DNA from: JAFDZV01 sp035549015
Lineage (GTDB): Bacteria; Bacteroidota; Ignavibacteria; OLB7
Reading direction: 5' to 3'
Assembly (NCBI GenBank): GCA_035549015.1
Contig: DASZRW010000107.1
Location: forward strand, 62,001-126,000
Length of the DNA: 64,000 nt
Below, piece after piece: positions 19,149-29,230 of the stretch. The position numbers and the translations under genes were made by a program. Under the pieces are notes generated by a model. The model was not told where the DNA came from and made no database searches. It saw only the letters and a program-made list of their open reading frames with translations. Each line of letters opens with the position of its first letter. Position 1 is the stretch's first letter.

Positions 19149-21476
19149 CTATCGGATCACCACCACGCGGGCGCGATCCTCGCCTCGTGCGCCATGCATT
19201 ACAAGCGTGTATACACCGGACGGGATATCGGGCGGGACATTGAAACTGCAAACGGCGCCTGCCGCCTCGATTATCCACCGCGCCGCTATCGTGCCGTCGA
19301 GAGCGGCCAGCTCGGCATGCAGGGAGCCACCCACCCCGCCGGCAAGTTCCACCTCCAACGCCGGCGTCCTGCCGAGATACAGCGGCTGCGGGCGCAACCG
19401 TCCGATGCGCAGCGCACGGGAATCCGCAAGGGCCGGCGTCACACCGGCCTTCGGCGGCGTGTAGACCACCGAATCCGGCGTCTGATTGCCGCTACAGTCC
19501 GTCGCCACGAAAACGAGCCGCCCGGGAAGCGTCGTATCCACCACGTGCAGCGTGACGATGGCAACGGCGTTCGTGTCGCACTGCGCGGGAATCGTCACCT
19601 GCATGGCGATGTTCTCCGGCGGCGGCCCTGATGCCTGCACGATCGTCCGCAGCCCGGTATCATGCGTGTATCCCACATGATGATCGTAGGCACGGAACGT
19701 CCATGAAACAGTGGTGCTGTCCAGGCGCTCCACGATCGGAGGGAGACTGTCGATCAATGGAGGGGTGTAGCTGTTCGAATCGTACGTCACATTGCCGCGG
19801 CAGTCGTACACCGCCAGCAGATAGCGCGCGGGCAGGTGCGGATCGAGCACCTGAACGGCGATCACGCCGGTATCGCTGGTGTCGCACCTGCGCAACTCCT
19901 CCACCAGAACCTTCGTGTTCGATGACCCTCCCGGTATCAGCAGCACTGTATCGATGCCGGTGTCGTACCGATAGCCGGGATGCCGGTCGTAGACATGATA
20001 GCGCCATACGGTCGAGTCCGGTACGCGCGCGAGCACCGGAGGATCCGTGTCCTCGGTCGGCTGCGCGATCCCGTGAACAGTGATGGTGGGCGCGCAGATA
20101 TCCAGGAAGGACGCTGGCTGGTTCGGACCGAGCGCATAACGGAACGTGAGGGGAACATCGGACTGTATGACCTTCGCCGCGGGGTTCACGTTCATTCGCC
20201 ATCGGAAATGCACAACGCCGCCGGCGGGGATGTTCGCCGTCTGCACCGACGGCGTGGAGGGATCGATCACGAGACCGTTCCGTTCGAGCGGAGGATCGAG
20301 AATGATTGTGGTGGCGAGATCGGCTGCCGGGCGCTGCGTGTTCGCGAGCCAGAGATCGACATCGAAGATCGACGGCGCGTACGGCCCGCCTGCCTCCGTC
20401 TGTTCCACCAGCCGCACCGTGCGGATCACTGCGAAGAGGCTGGTGTCGCGGCACATGTAGAAGTCGTTGCTGCCGCGATCGCCGGAGCCGAACGCCGTGC
20501 GGACGATGCCGTCGCCGCGCAGATCATCCCATCGTGTGATCGTGGCGCAGTCCTCCACGGGCGTGCCGGCAAGCGTGGAGGAGTCCGCGGCCCAGAGCGT
20601 TTCGCGAAGCACCTCGAGATCCCCGACGGCGAAGTAGCTGGGCGGTGTAAGCGGCACCCCGCCATGCGATGCCGGGCTCAGCCGGTGCACGGCCATCACA
20701 TAGTTCAACGGATCCTCGTAGAGCGGATCGCCGGCATGATAGAATGTCGGCATGGTATCGCGTCCGGCCGTGTAGCTCCGCCCGCTGCCATGTATCGCGA
20801 AGTAGTGCCGGTCTGTCACGATCGCCGATATCCCGTTGATCCCCCCCGCCTGGGCGCTGTAGCTGTCCAGCATCAGGAAGATGCCCAGCGTTGCCGTACC
20901 GGAGGCGGTGACGCGGCGATAGCTGAACTCCAACCGGACATCGGCGCCGTTCTGAAAGCCGCCGGAGGGCTTCTCCGGAATGAATCGCATCACCACACCG
21001 AAGCCGCCGATGTTGTTCCATCCCAGAGCGATCGTATCGGGCGTTGCATGAATGCTGTCGTATGGTGTGAAGTCCACTTCGTTCACACCGTCCGGCAGCC
21101 TGGGACGAACCGGGTAGTCCAGCGGGATGTTGGAGAAGAAGTGATCGGTGCCGCCGTCGCTCACCTTGAATATCAGATTGGAGGTGCTGATCAGATTGCT
21201 GCCGAAGAGGAGGCGATAGCTGCCGTTCGCCGGACCCGAGGTGATCCAGAACCTGCCGGCGGAGGAGGCCGCGGATACATTTGCGGTGATGTACTGATTC
21301 CCCGCAACGTGGATCTGCGCCGCCGCGCGGAACGGAATGCAGAGCACGCAGAGGAGCGCAAGCACCATGCCGATGCGAACGGATCTGCTGAACGGTGCTT
21401 CGCCGGACGTCGGTTGAACGTGAATGGATATCGCCCGATTGGAATGTGATCTGCGTATCGCGTTGTTCATAGTCAT
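19149..21476 (-). CDS. Large secreted protein with T9SS C-terminal sorting domain (tandem paralog 2)
   Basis: 775 residues, same layout as its downstream neighbour: signal peptide (GMVLALLCVLCIPFRAAA), N-terminal half opening with VAGNQYITANV, Ig-like repeats containing YDCRGNVTYDS and TDCSGNQTPDSV with paired cysteines, and a T9SS ending (SGVYTLVMHGARG, RVVVIR). The shared order of segments and motif wording with the 16624 gene shows a tandem duplication. The 220 bases between the two genes contain no other feature that I can support. A second ATG lies two codons in. Confidence 0.8.
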   Translation of the reverse strand: MTMNNAIRRSHSNRAISIHVQPTSGEAPFSRSVRIGMVLALLCVLCIPFRAAAQIHVAGNQYITANVSAASSAGRFWITSGPANGSYRLLFGSNLISTSNLIFKVSDGGTDHFFSNIPLDYPVRPRLPDGVNEVDFTPYDSIHATPDTIALGWNNIGGFGVVMRFIPEKPSGGFQNGADVRLEFSYRRVTASGTATLGIFLMLDSYSAQAGGINGISAIVTDRHYFAIHGSGRSYTAGRDTMPTFYHAGDPLYEDPLNYVMAVHRLSPASHGGVPLTPPSYFAVGDLEVLRETLWAADSSTLAGTPVEDCATITRWDDLRGDGIVRTAFGSGDRGSNDFYMCRDTSLFAVIRTVRLVEQTEAGGPYAPSIFDVDLWLANTQRPAADLATTIILDPPLERNGLVIDPSTPSVQTANIPAGGVVHFRWRMNVNPAAKVIQSDVPLTFRYALGPNQPASFLDICAPTITVHGIAQPTEDTDPPVLARVPDSTVWRYHVYDRHPGYRYDTGIDTVLLIPGGSSNTKVLVEELRRCDTSDTGVIAVQVLDPHLPARYLLAVYDCRGNVTYDSNSYTPPLIDSLPPIVERLDSTTVSWTFRAYDHHVGYTHDTGLRTIVQASGPPPENIAMQVTIPAQCDTNAVAIVTLHVVDTTLPGRLVFVATDCSGNQTPDSVVYTPPKAGVTPALADSRALRIGRLRPQPLYLGRTPALEVELAGGVGGSLHAELAALDGTIAARWIIEAAGAVCSFNVPPDIPSGVYTLVMHGARGEDRARVVVIR

Positions 21477-21556
21477 CCCGATATGTCAGGCCGGCACCGT
21501 ACCCGTGCACCGGCATCGATTGCATTCCCCGCGCCGCGCACCCGTGAGGCGCCGCA

Positions 21557-22942
21557 TCAGGATGGGTGCTCGATCATTCCGAGGAAGTCATCGGCCAGCC
21601 TCGCCGCCTCGTCGCGTGTATGCGCCTCGGCGATAACCCTGATGATGGGTTCGGTGTTTGATGCCCGCAGATGCACCCACGCCTCTTCGTAGTCCAGCTT
21701 CAACCCGTCGTCCGTTCGCACGGCAACGGCCTCCCCGCCGCGCGCCCTCTCGATCCCCGTCAGCATCTCCTCCGGCACCGTGCCGGGAAGAAGCGCCGCC
21801 TTCCGCTTGACGATCTCGTACGCCGGCAGGGCGGCACGCAGGGCGCTCATCGTTCCGCCGCGTTCCAGAAGATTGTGCAGCAGGATCATGATCCCTGCAA
21901 TCGAATCGCGACCGTAATGAAGCTCCGGCAGTATCACGCCGCCGGAACCTTCGCCGCCGATCACGGCACCGGTCTGCTTCATGGCCCGCGCCACGTTGAT
22001 CTCCCCCACAGGAGTCCGGAGCACCTGCGCTGCATAACGGGCGGCGACATCCTCCACCGCTCTGGTCGTGGACAGGTTCACCACCGCACGCAGGTCCCGC
22101 GCGGCATCGCGCGCGCGTTCGAAGCGGAGCACGAAGTCCGCCGCCTGCGTGATGGTATACTCCTCACCGAACGGCACGCCCCGTTCGTCGATCAGCACGA
22201 GACGGTCCGCATCCGGATCCACCGCGATGCCGATGTCCGCGCCATTGCTCCGGACGGCATCGGCAAGGGCGGTCAGATTCTCTGGAAGCGGCTCGGGAGT
22301 GTGGGGAAATAGACCGCTGCCGGCACAGAAAAGTCGCACCACCCGGCAGCCGCAGCGCTCCAGCATCATCGGAACGATCTCTGAACCCGATGCGTTCACC
22401 GCGTCCACGACAACCGTGAAGCGGCGCGCTCGAAGCTCCGGAAGCCGTACGAACGGAAGCGCGAGCGCACGCTCGCAATGCTTCTCGATCTCATCGCCGG
22501 CGTCCAGCCGCGAGCCCCCCCCAGCCCAGCCTGCAAGAGTCCGCTCCCCCGCATCGGCCAGCCCGAACAGTCGCGCGCATTCATCGCCGTCCAGGAAGAT
22601 CCCCTCGTGGCTCAGAAACTTCAGGCCGTTCCACTCGGAAGGATTGTGCGACGCACTGATGGAGATTCCGCCGCTCGCGTCCGAATGCTCCGTGGCAAGC
22701 TGCACCGTGGGCGTAGGCGCCATGCCGATCGTGCGTGCATTGACGCCGCACGACCGCAGCGTCCCCACCACGAGATCCTCGATCCATCCGCCGCTTGGCC
22801 GGCCGTCGTGCCCAACCACAACGGTCCCTCCCTCCCGTGTTATCATTTGGGCAAACGCCGCAACGTAGCGCACGATGATGTCCGGACCGAGGCTGTCGCC
22901 GATCGTTCCCCGAAGACCCGAGATTGAGCGGATGAGAGGCAT
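21557..22942 (-). CDS. glmM: Alpha-D-phosphohexomutase, phosphoglucosamine mutase type
   Basis: 461 residues. Interconverts hexose 6- and 1-phosphates; in Bacteroidota this sequence type is assigned as phosphoglucosamine mutase supplying UDP-GlcNAc for peptidoglycan. The opening SISGLRGTIG, the phosphoserine loop SASHNPSEWNG, the Mg-binding DPDADRL, the sugar loop GEGSGG and the C-terminal phosphate-binding RASNTEPI are all present. Start at 22942 (MPLIRSIS) fits the family; the upstream 18 codons are not conserved-looking. Phosphomannomutase activity is the main alternative. Confidence 0.82.
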   Translation of the reverse strand: MPLIRSISGLRGTIGDSLGPDIIVRYVAAFAQMITREGGTVVVGHDGRPSGGWIEDLVVGTLRSCGVNARTIGMAPTPTVQLATEHSDASGGISISASHNPSEWNGLKFLSHEGIFLDGDECARLFGLADAGERTLAGWAGGGSRLDAGDEIEKHCERALALPFVRLPELRARRFTVVVDAVNASGSEIVPMMLERCGCRVVRLFCAGSGLFPHTPEPLPENLTALADAVRSNGADIGIAVDPDADRLVLIDERGVPFGEEYTITQAADFVLRFERARDAARDLRAVVNLSTTRAVEDVAARYAAQVLRTPVGEINVARAMKQTGAVIGGEGSGGVILPELHYGRDSIAGIMILLHNLLERGGTMSALRAALPAYEIVKRKAALLPGTVPEEMLTGIERARGGEAVAVRTDDGLKLDYEEAWVHLRASNTEPIIRVIAEAHTRDEAARLADDFLGMIEHPS

Positions 22943-23284
22943 GGATATCCGTTGGCTCCTGTTGGTATCTGTCGTCACGTGGTCCGTTGCCGGCAACCTG
23001 TCCGCGGGCAGGCATCGTGACAGCGGGCGCCCGGCAACGGCTGCGAAGATAATCCTTCATGAAGACCTGCGCAGTCCGGATCACGAGGCAGGCTCATCGT
23101 GCAGATTCATGGTGGACATTCGCAGCGGCCTGGAGGCTCACCAGATGCAACAGATTGCGAACGGCCGCCCGAACGCTCACGATTTTTGCCGGGGCCACGT
23201 TTCATGATTGAACCCGCACGAAGTATGCGGAGAGAATTTTCGTATGTTGGGCACCTCGCAGCCTAAACCGTCGAGCCTACACGT
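22943..23284. other. Intergenic region between divergent genes
   Basis: About 340 bases between the mutase and the PTS IIA gene, where both promoters must lie. A 12-bp perfect palindrome GTTGCCGGCAAC is at 22986-22997. No further structure that I can support. Confidence 0.4.
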
Positions 23285-23755
23285 ATGCATATCTCGTCAA
23301 TCCTCGAGGAAAAGTTCATCGCAATCAAGATCCCTGCTTCTTCCAAGGAGGAGGCGCTTGATGCCATGGTGGACATGCTTGCCTCCTCCCCCAAGGTTCG
23401 TGACCTGGAGCGTGTGCGCTCTGCGATCATGGAGCGCGAGAAGCTCATGAGCACCGGTGTGGGCCATGGCTTTGCGATCCCGCACGGCAAGACCGACGCC
23501 CTGGATGACATCATCGCCGCGTTCGCGATCACGGCGGAACCGATCGACTTCGATGCGCTGGACAACCAGCCGGTGCAGTTGATCTTCATGCTCGTCGGCA
23601 AGGAATCGCACGTCGGCACGCATCTCAAGCTGCTGAGCCGCATCAGCCGCCTGATGAACAACGAAAGTTTCCGCCAGCAGCTTCTCAACGCCGGTACCCC
23701 TGCGGATGTGCTCTCACTCTTCGAGCAGGAGGAGCATCGATACTTCGAGACCTAG
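23285..23755 (+). CDS. PTS EIIA-type (PtsN/fructose) regulatory protein
   Basis: 156-residue PTS EIIA domain of the mannitol-fructose/nitrogen class. The phospho-accepting His is in GFAIPHGKTD, preceded by the family's STGVGHG. The ending (LLSRISRLMNNESFRQQLL) is typical. No EIIB or EIIC is nearby, so this is a stand-alone regulatory PtsN-like protein rather than a sugar transporter part. A terminator follows at 23812. Confidence 0.88.
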   Translation: MHISSILEEKFIAIKIPASSKEEALDAMVDMLASSPKVRDLERVRSAIMEREKLMSTGVGHGFAIPHGKTDALDDIIAAFAITAEPIDFDALDNQPVQLIFMLVGKESHVGTHLKLLSRISRLMNNESFRQQLLNAGTPADVLSLFEQEEHRYFET

Positions 23756-23811
23756 CGGGCAGTGCGGACCGGAGCCGCAGTGCACCACGAAGACGCACGG
23801 TCGAACCCAAC

Positions 23812-23838
23812 CGCCCTTCTCTCCGGAAGGGCGTTCTT
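23812..23838 (+). terminator. Terminator after the PTS IIA gene
   Basis: 8-bp stem CGCCCTTC (23812-23819) with GAAGGGCG (23826-23833), loop TCTCCG, then a T-rich tail. It lies inside the open frame upstream of hisS, which supports the hisS start at 23867. Confidence 0.7.
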
Positions 23839-23866
23839 GTTCCTACACTCCAAGCCGACTACGAAC

Positions 23867-25141
23867 ATGACCTATCAGTCGATCAAGGGATTCCGCGATA
23901 TCCTTCCGGATGAATCAGCACGGTGGCAATGGATGGAAGCGATCATCCATGCCCTGATGCATCGCTACGGCTGCGGCGAAGTGCGGCTGCCGATCGTGGA
24001 AGCCACGGATCTCTTCACGCGCGGCGTGGGGCAGGGAACCGATATCGTTGGAAAGGAGATGTACACCTTCCTCGACCGCAGCGTGCCGCCGGAGTCGCTG
24101 ACGCTTCGGCCGGAACTGACCGCCAGCGCAGCACGGGCGTACGTGCAGCACAGCATCGCGCAGGCGCAGCAGCTTGCCCGCTGGTATTACATCGGGCCGA
24201 TGTTCCGGTACGAGCAGCCGCAGGCCGGACGCTATCGCCAGTTCCACCAGTTCGGCATGGAGATCTACGGCTCGCCGCATCCCGAGGCCGATGCCGAGGT
24301 GATCCTGGCGGGGGCGGACCTGCTTGGCGCCCTGGGCATCGGGAACTACCGCCTGCGCATCAACTCGCTCGGCGAGCCGGACGAGCGCGCGGCCTACCGG
24401 GCGGAGCTGCTCTCCTATCTGCGCGAACGCGAGGCGGAGCTTTCGCCGGAGAGCGTGCGCCGCATGGAGCAGAACCCCCTGCGCGTTCTGGACTCCAAGC
24501 GGGAGCAGGACATTGCCGCAACGGCCGGCGCTCCGCGGATGTCCGACTTCCTCGGCGAGGAGTCGCGGGCGCACTTCGATGCAACGCTTGCCCTGGTGCG
24601 CGAGGCCGGCATCGAGCCGGTGATCGACCACCGCCTTGTACGCGGCCTGGACTACTACACACGCACGGCATTCGAGTTCCAGGGGATGGATCTGGGGGCG
24701 CAGGATGCACTGGGAGGAGGCGGACGATACGATCGACTGATCGAAGAGGTTGGCGGCAAGCCGGCCCCCTCGGTTGGCTTCAGCTTCGGCATGGAACGGC
24801 TGCTGATCGCCGCGGAGGCGGCCGGCGCACTCCCGGCCCCTGCTCCGGAGATCGACGCCTACGTGATCGGCCTGGACGATGCCTCGCGCCGCTGGGCGAT
24901 GGGGGCCGTTGGGCGCCTCCGCGCTCACGGCATCGCGGCCGAGTGCGATCTGCTGCGCCGGTCGCTGAAGGCGCAGATGCGCGACGCCAATCGCAAGGGC
25001 GCACGCTGCGCCGTGATCGTGGGGGAGTCGGAGCTTGCGGCCCGCGAGGCCCAGGTGAAGAATCTCGGCGCCGGCGAACAGAGGAGCGTGCCGTTCGACG
25101 AGCTTTCACAGGCCGTTGCGGCGATCGTGAACGCGGGATAA
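23867..25141 (+). CDS. hisS: Histidyl-tRNA synthetase
   Basis: Class II aminoacyl-tRNA synthetase charging tRNA-His, 424 residues. The N-terminus (SIKGFRDILPDE) is canonical. Class II motif 2 (YYIGPMFRYEQPQAGRYRQF), the histidine-specific RGLDYYTRTAFEF loop, motif 3 (SVGFSFGMERLL) and the anticodon-binding domain (about 330-424) are all seen. The start at 23867 follows a terminator and matches the family length. Confidence 0.97.
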   Translation: MTYQSIKGFRDILPDESARWQWMEAIIHALMHRYGCGEVRLPIVEATDLFTRGVGQGTDIVGKEMYTFLDRSVPPESLTLRPELTASAARAYVQHSIAQAQQLARWYYIGPMFRYEQPQAGRYRQFHQFGMEIYGSPHPEADAEVILAGADLLGALGIGNYRLRINSLGEPDERAAYRAELLSYLREREAELSPESVRRMEQNPLRVLDSKREQDIAATAGAPRMSDFLGEESRAHFDATLALVREAGIEPVIDHRLVRGLDYYTRTAFEFQGMDLGAQDALGGGGRYDRLIEEVGGKPAPSVGFSFGMERLLIAAEAAGALPAPAPEIDAYVIGLDDASRRWAMGAVGRLRAHGIAAECDLLRRSLKAQMRDANRKGARCAVIVGESELAAREAQVKNLGAGEQRSVPFDELSQAVAAIVNAG

Positions 25142-25417
25142 CGTTGTTCATCCGGATCATCGTCCTCTCCTGCAGGCACGCACATTCCCTGAAGCCGGAC
25201 ATGGCCGCATCACGCCGCGCCTGGCTCTCCCTGTTTCCGGCCGGTAACCGGAGAATCCGGTGAACCCGACAGGGGAACCTGCACTCGTTGTGGAAAGAGG
25301 AGGGAAGTGAAAAAGGGATTGAGATGATCCGCTCCCCGTACGATCTTTGATATTCGACAGCTTACCGGCTCCGGCGGCACATTCATCGATCCCCCGGGCC
25401 TGCCAACCTCCGTACGC

Positions 25418-26776
25418 ATGGTCAACCTGAAAACCATCCGGCTTCCCTTCTCGGCCAACATCAAGCTGGCCCTGGTGGCGTTTGCCTTCGCCATCGTGGC
25501 CGGTACGCTTTACTACACCAACCATCTGGTTGGCGAGATGAGGAAGTCCGAGCAGAAGACCGTGCAGTTCTATGCGAACACGTTCCAGCGCCTGATCAAC
25601 ACTCCGCCGACTGAATCCGATGCAACGGAAACCGATGTATCGAACCTGATATTCCGGATCGGGGAGATGATCGACTTCCCGGTGATCTTCACGGACAAGC
25701 ATGGGCAGCCGATGATGCACAGACTGAGGGATGGCCGCACGGCCCCCGATGTCTCGTGGGTCAAGAACGTGGAGGTGGATACAACGCTTCCACCCGACGT
25801 GCAGAGGGAGCAACTCAGCGACGAGATCGCGAGCATGGGGAAGGTGTACGAACCGCTTCGTATCTACACGGTCACCGCGCTCAGCAGCGGGACGGATTCC
25901 ACGCTGACCAACTACGCCTATTTCGACGACTCGCACCTGGTGAAGCAGTTGCAGCGCCTTCCCTTCATCGAGATGATCATCATCTCGATGTTCATCGTTG
26001 TGGGATACATCAGCTTCAGCTACATCAAGCGGAACGAGCAGTCCAACATCTGGGTTGGGATGGCGAAGGAGACGGCGCATCAGCTCGGCACGCCGCTCAG
26101 CTCGCTTCTCGGATGGATCGAGCTTCTGCGCTACGATCCAACGGACTCCGCGCAGGTGATCGAGGCAGCGGAGGAGATGCAGCGCGACGTGCAGCGGCTG
26201 AACAAGATCTCGCAGCGCTTCTCCAAGATCGGCTCCGCTGCCGAGGTGCGTCCGGTTGAGTTGAACAGCGTGCTCGGGAATGTGATTCAATACTTCGAGC
26301 GCCGGCTGCCGCACCTGGGAAAGCGCGTGACGCTTACGCTGGAGGGTTCCCCCACGCCGGTCTATGCGGCCATCAACACCGATCTGTTCGAGTGGGTGTT
26401 CGAGAATCTCGTGCGCAATGCGGCCGATGCGATCGATCATGTGGACGGCCAGATCACGATCCGGATCCACGAGCTGCGCAACACCGCGATCATCGACGTC
26501 ACGGACAACGGACGCGGGATCGACCCCAAGATTCGAAAGGATATCTTCCGCCCGGGCTTCTCGACGAAGCAGCGCGGCTGGGGGCTTGGGCTTTCGCTCG
26601 CGAAGCGCATCGTTGAAGAATATCATGGCGGCAGGATCGTGCTGAAGCAATCGTCCGCTTCCGGGAGCACGTTCCGCATCCGCATCCCATCGGTCCCCGC
26701 GCCTGCCGCGGCAGACCAGCCGGAGGCCGCTCCCGAAACGGAGACGGCACGCAGGGGGCTGGGCCTGAACGCCTGA
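25418..26776 (+). CDS. Membrane sensor histidine kinase
   Basis: 452 residues. One transmembrane helix at about 15-35, a periplasmic sensor region of some 150 residues, a second helix at about 187-205 (IIISMFIVVGYISFSYI), then the kinase core. The H box is AKETAHQLGTPLSSL, followed by an N box (ENLVRNAADAIDH), G1 (DVTDNGRGID) and G2 (GWGLGLSLAKRIVEE). The wording of the H box is common in Bacteroidota. No response regulator is adjacent, so its partner is unknown; the sigma-54 regulator at 7965 is a distant candidate. Confidence 0.93.
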   Translation: MVNLKTIRLPFSANIKLALVAFAFAIVAGTLYYTNHLVGEMRKSEQKTVQFYANTFQRLINTPPTESDATETDVSNLIFRIGEMIDFPVIFTDKHGQPMMHRLRDGRTAPDVSWVKNVEVDTTLPPDVQREQLSDEIASMGKVYEPLRIYTVTALSSGTDSTLTNYAYFDDSHLVKQLQRLPFIEMIIISMFIVVGYISFSYIKRNEQSNIWVGMAKETAHQLGTPLSSLLGWIELLRYDPTDSAQVIEAAEEMQRDVQRLNKISQRFSKIGSAAEVRPVELNSVLGNVIQYFERRLPHLGKRVTLTLEGSPTPVYAAINTDLFEWVFENLVRNAADAIDHVDGQITIRIHELRNTAIIDVTDNGRGIDPKIRKDIFRPGFSTKQRGWGLGLSLAKRIVEEYHGGRIVLKQSSASGSTFRIRIPSVPAPAAADQPEAAPETETARRGLGLNA

Positions 26777-26831
26777 GAGCCGCCGGCCAGCCAACAATCG
26801 ACTCCCGACAACCAACTACTGATCCAGTCCA

Positions 26832-27836
26832 ATGCCCGAGACAATCACCTACAAGACGGCCGGCGTCGACATCGAAGCCGGCGAAGAGACCGTGAACCGC
26901 ATCAAGCCGCTCGTGCGCGCAACGTTCAACAGCAATGTGATCGGCGACATCGGAGGATTCGGCGGGCTGTACGATGTTACCTTTCTGAAGGAGTACCGCA
27001 ATCCGGTGCTCGTCTCGTCGGTGGATGGTGTCGGCACGAAGCTGAAGATCGCCTTCATGGCGGGGCGCCACGAGAGTGTGGGGCGCGACCTCGTGAATCA
27101 CTGCGTGAACGATATCGCCGTGTGCGGGGCGAAGCCGCTCTACTTCATGGACTATTTCGCTACGGGGAAGCTGGAGCCCCAGGTTGCCGAGGAAGTGATC
27201 ACCGGTTTCGCGGCCGCATGCTCGGAGAACAACGCGGCGCTGATCGGCGGAGAGACAGCGGAGATGCCGTCGATGTATCAGGCGGGCGAGTTCGATCTGG
27301 CCGGAATGATCGTTGGCGTGGTGGAGCGCGACGAGATGGTAACCGGGCAGCACTCCGCCTCCGGCGATGTATTGATCGGCCTCCCCTCCAACGGCCTGCA
27401 CACCAACGGATATTCGCTCGCCCGCGCCGCTCTCTTCCCGAAGCACAACATCAACGATCTCCTCCCCGGCACCGACCAGACCATCGGCAGCGCGCTGCTC
27501 ACGGTACACCGCTCCTATCTCGGCGCTATCCTGGGCACGCTCGGCATGGATGGGATTCATGCCTACTCCCATGTCACCGGCGGCGGACTTGTGGGAAACA
27601 CCTCGCGCGTGGTTCGCGCACCCCTTCAGTTGAAGGTGGACTGGAACGCCTGGGAGCGCCCGCCGATCTTCTCCTTCATCCAGCAGGAAGGGGGCGTTCC
27701 GGAGGAGGACCTGCGCACCGCCTTGAATCTCGGCATCGGCCTGGTGATCGTTGCCGCCGCCGCCGCCGCCGATGCCGTGATCGCACGGTTGACGGAACTG
27801 GGTGAGAGGCCGGTTGTGATCGGGCACGTGGCCTGA
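26832..27836 (+). CDS. purM: Phosphoribosylformylglycinamidine cyclo-ligase (AIR synthetase)
   Basis: ATP-dependent fifth step of purine synthesis, forming aminoimidazole ribotide. 334 residues. Conserved segments: SSVDGVGTKLKIAF, VNHCVNDIAVCGAKPLYFMDYFA (dimer/ATP region), GGETAEMP, GLPSNGLHTNGYSLAR, and HVTGGGLVGN. The gene stands alone, 55 bases after the sensor kinase, possibly in the same transcript. Confidence 0.96.
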   Translation: MPETITYKTAGVDIEAGEETVNRIKPLVRATFNSNVIGDIGGFGGLYDVTFLKEYRNPVLVSSVDGVGTKLKIAFMAGRHESVGRDLVNHCVNDIAVCGAKPLYFMDYFATGKLEPQVAEEVITGFAAACSENNAALIGGETAEMPSMYQAGEFDLAGMIVGVVERDEMVTGQHSASGDVLIGLPSNGLHTNGYSLARAALFPKHNINDLLPGTDQTIGSALLTVHRSYLGAILGTLGMDGIHAYSHVTGGGLVGNTSRVVRAPLQLKVDWNAWERPPIFSFIQQEGGVPEEDLRTALNLGIGLVIVAAAAAADAVIARLTELGERPVVIGHVA

Positions 27837-28054
27837 TCCTCCGGCTCTGCTCCCGCTTCTTCGGCGATCTCTTCGCGCCGCCTTTCGCGCCCGCTCTTTC
27901 CGCTCTTCTTCAGGAGAGTGCCCGGCACGCATTTGCCTGCCCACGCCCGCAATATTCTGGTGGCGCCAGGTCACCGCGTTCGCTATGTTGAATAGTCAAT
28001 TGATCACACGTGTATTCCCCCTCTCTTCTTCATTCACAATTTGGAGACACTGCC

Positions 28055-29209
28055 ATGAGGCCACAGCGACTTGCCACGCACTGCATCGATGTACCCGGAA
28101 CGTCACGATTGACGGCGCAACGGGTAGCCGGCATTGCGGCGTTCGCTGTTCTGCTTCTGTTCGCGGCCGGACCGTCGCCCGCGCAGGCACAAGGCGATTC
28201 GCTGGTAATGATTCCCAGCCCCGATGTGAGACCGGATCTCTGGGTGATGTTGCAGGATAGCGCCCGTGTCTATCTCGTGGTTGATCATGATACGATGGAC
28301 GCACATGGTGTTGCCCCGTCATATATGTTCAGCATGCACTATGACTCGATCGAGACGATCCAGTACCTCCTGACAGAGTGGCGCCGCAACCAGACGAATC
28401 TCCGCCTGCCATCGTGGATCGATTCCCGTGTCGTCAATGCTTCTGCGACGATGCTCAGTTTCAACACCACCACGGACACATTCACCTGTGCAACGGGCGA
28501 TACACTCAGCTTCTACCGCGAATTGTGGTGGTATGAATCGATGACGAGCGATCAGGATACGAACAACTACTACGCCCTTGATTCTCTCGACTATGCAATG
28601 GAACTCGTTCGCGATTCCGATTCCCTGCGTGCAGCACTGATCGACAGTATCGGCATCCTGCCGAACGATCATCCGGACCGCCCACGGATTCATGGCACCC
28701 GCCCGTTGATCGCCCTGGTGCAATACCAGGTTCCCGCCGAACTCAACGGCGTGAAGACATTCATGCGGCTGTTGCTTTACCATCGCGGGACCGGGAAGTA
28801 CTGGTTCACGCGGTCCGATCATTACACGATGGGCGCTTCCAATCGCCTGCAGGAGAGCAGCAGCAGATATTATCTCGATCTCTTCGGACAGGGGAGCACG
28901 CTCTACAGGACTCAGCTCCTTGAAACGCTTGGTACACGCGGGCCGGAGAGCCCGCATCTCGACGTTGCCGTATCTGTGTCCCAACCTTCGCATGCAACGA
29001 TCTCCTTCGCTTCGGCGCCTGATGGCGGAGCAACATCCATAGCCATATACGACATGAACGGGCGCGCGCTCTTCTATCCCTTCTCTACTCCGGGATCGTC
29101 CGGCATGCAGAGCGTGGAGTATGACTTTCCACAAGGTGGCAGTTACTTCGTCGGGCTGCTTCACGATGGCCGGCTTGTCGCAGCGCGCAGGATTTCAATC
29201 ATTCGCTGA
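28055..29209 (+). CDS. Secreted protein with T9SS-type C-terminal domain
   Basis: 384 residues: signal peptide (AAFAVLLLFAAGPSPAQA, cleavage near 45), an unrecognised mixed alpha/beta body rich in Asp/Ser/Tyr, and a C-terminal T9SS-type sorting domain (AIYDMNGRALF, then RISIIR as the final strand). Start taken at 28055. The next gene begins 21 bases later with its own ribosome binding site, so the two probably form one transcript. Function unknown. Confidence 0.65.
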   Translation: MRPQRLATHCIDVPGTSRLTAQRVAGIAAFAVLLLFAAGPSPAQAQGDSLVMIPSPDVRPDLWVMLQDSARVYLVVDHDTMDAHGVAPSYMFSMHYDSIETIQYLLTEWRRNQTNLRLPSWIDSRVVNASATMLSFNTTTDTFTCATGDTLSFYRELWWYESMTSDQDTNNYYALDSLDYAMELVRDSDSLRAALIDSIGILPNDHPDRPRIHGTRPLIALVQYQVPAELNGVKTFMRLLLYHRGTGKYWFTRSDHYTMGASNRLQESSSRYYLDLFGQGSTLYRTQLLETLGTRGPESPHLDVAVSVSQPSHATISFASAPDGGATSIAIYDMNGRALFYPFSTPGSSGMQSVEYDFPQGGSYFVGLLHDGRLVAARRISIIR

Positions 29210-29230
29210 TCTCATTCCAGGAGAAATCAC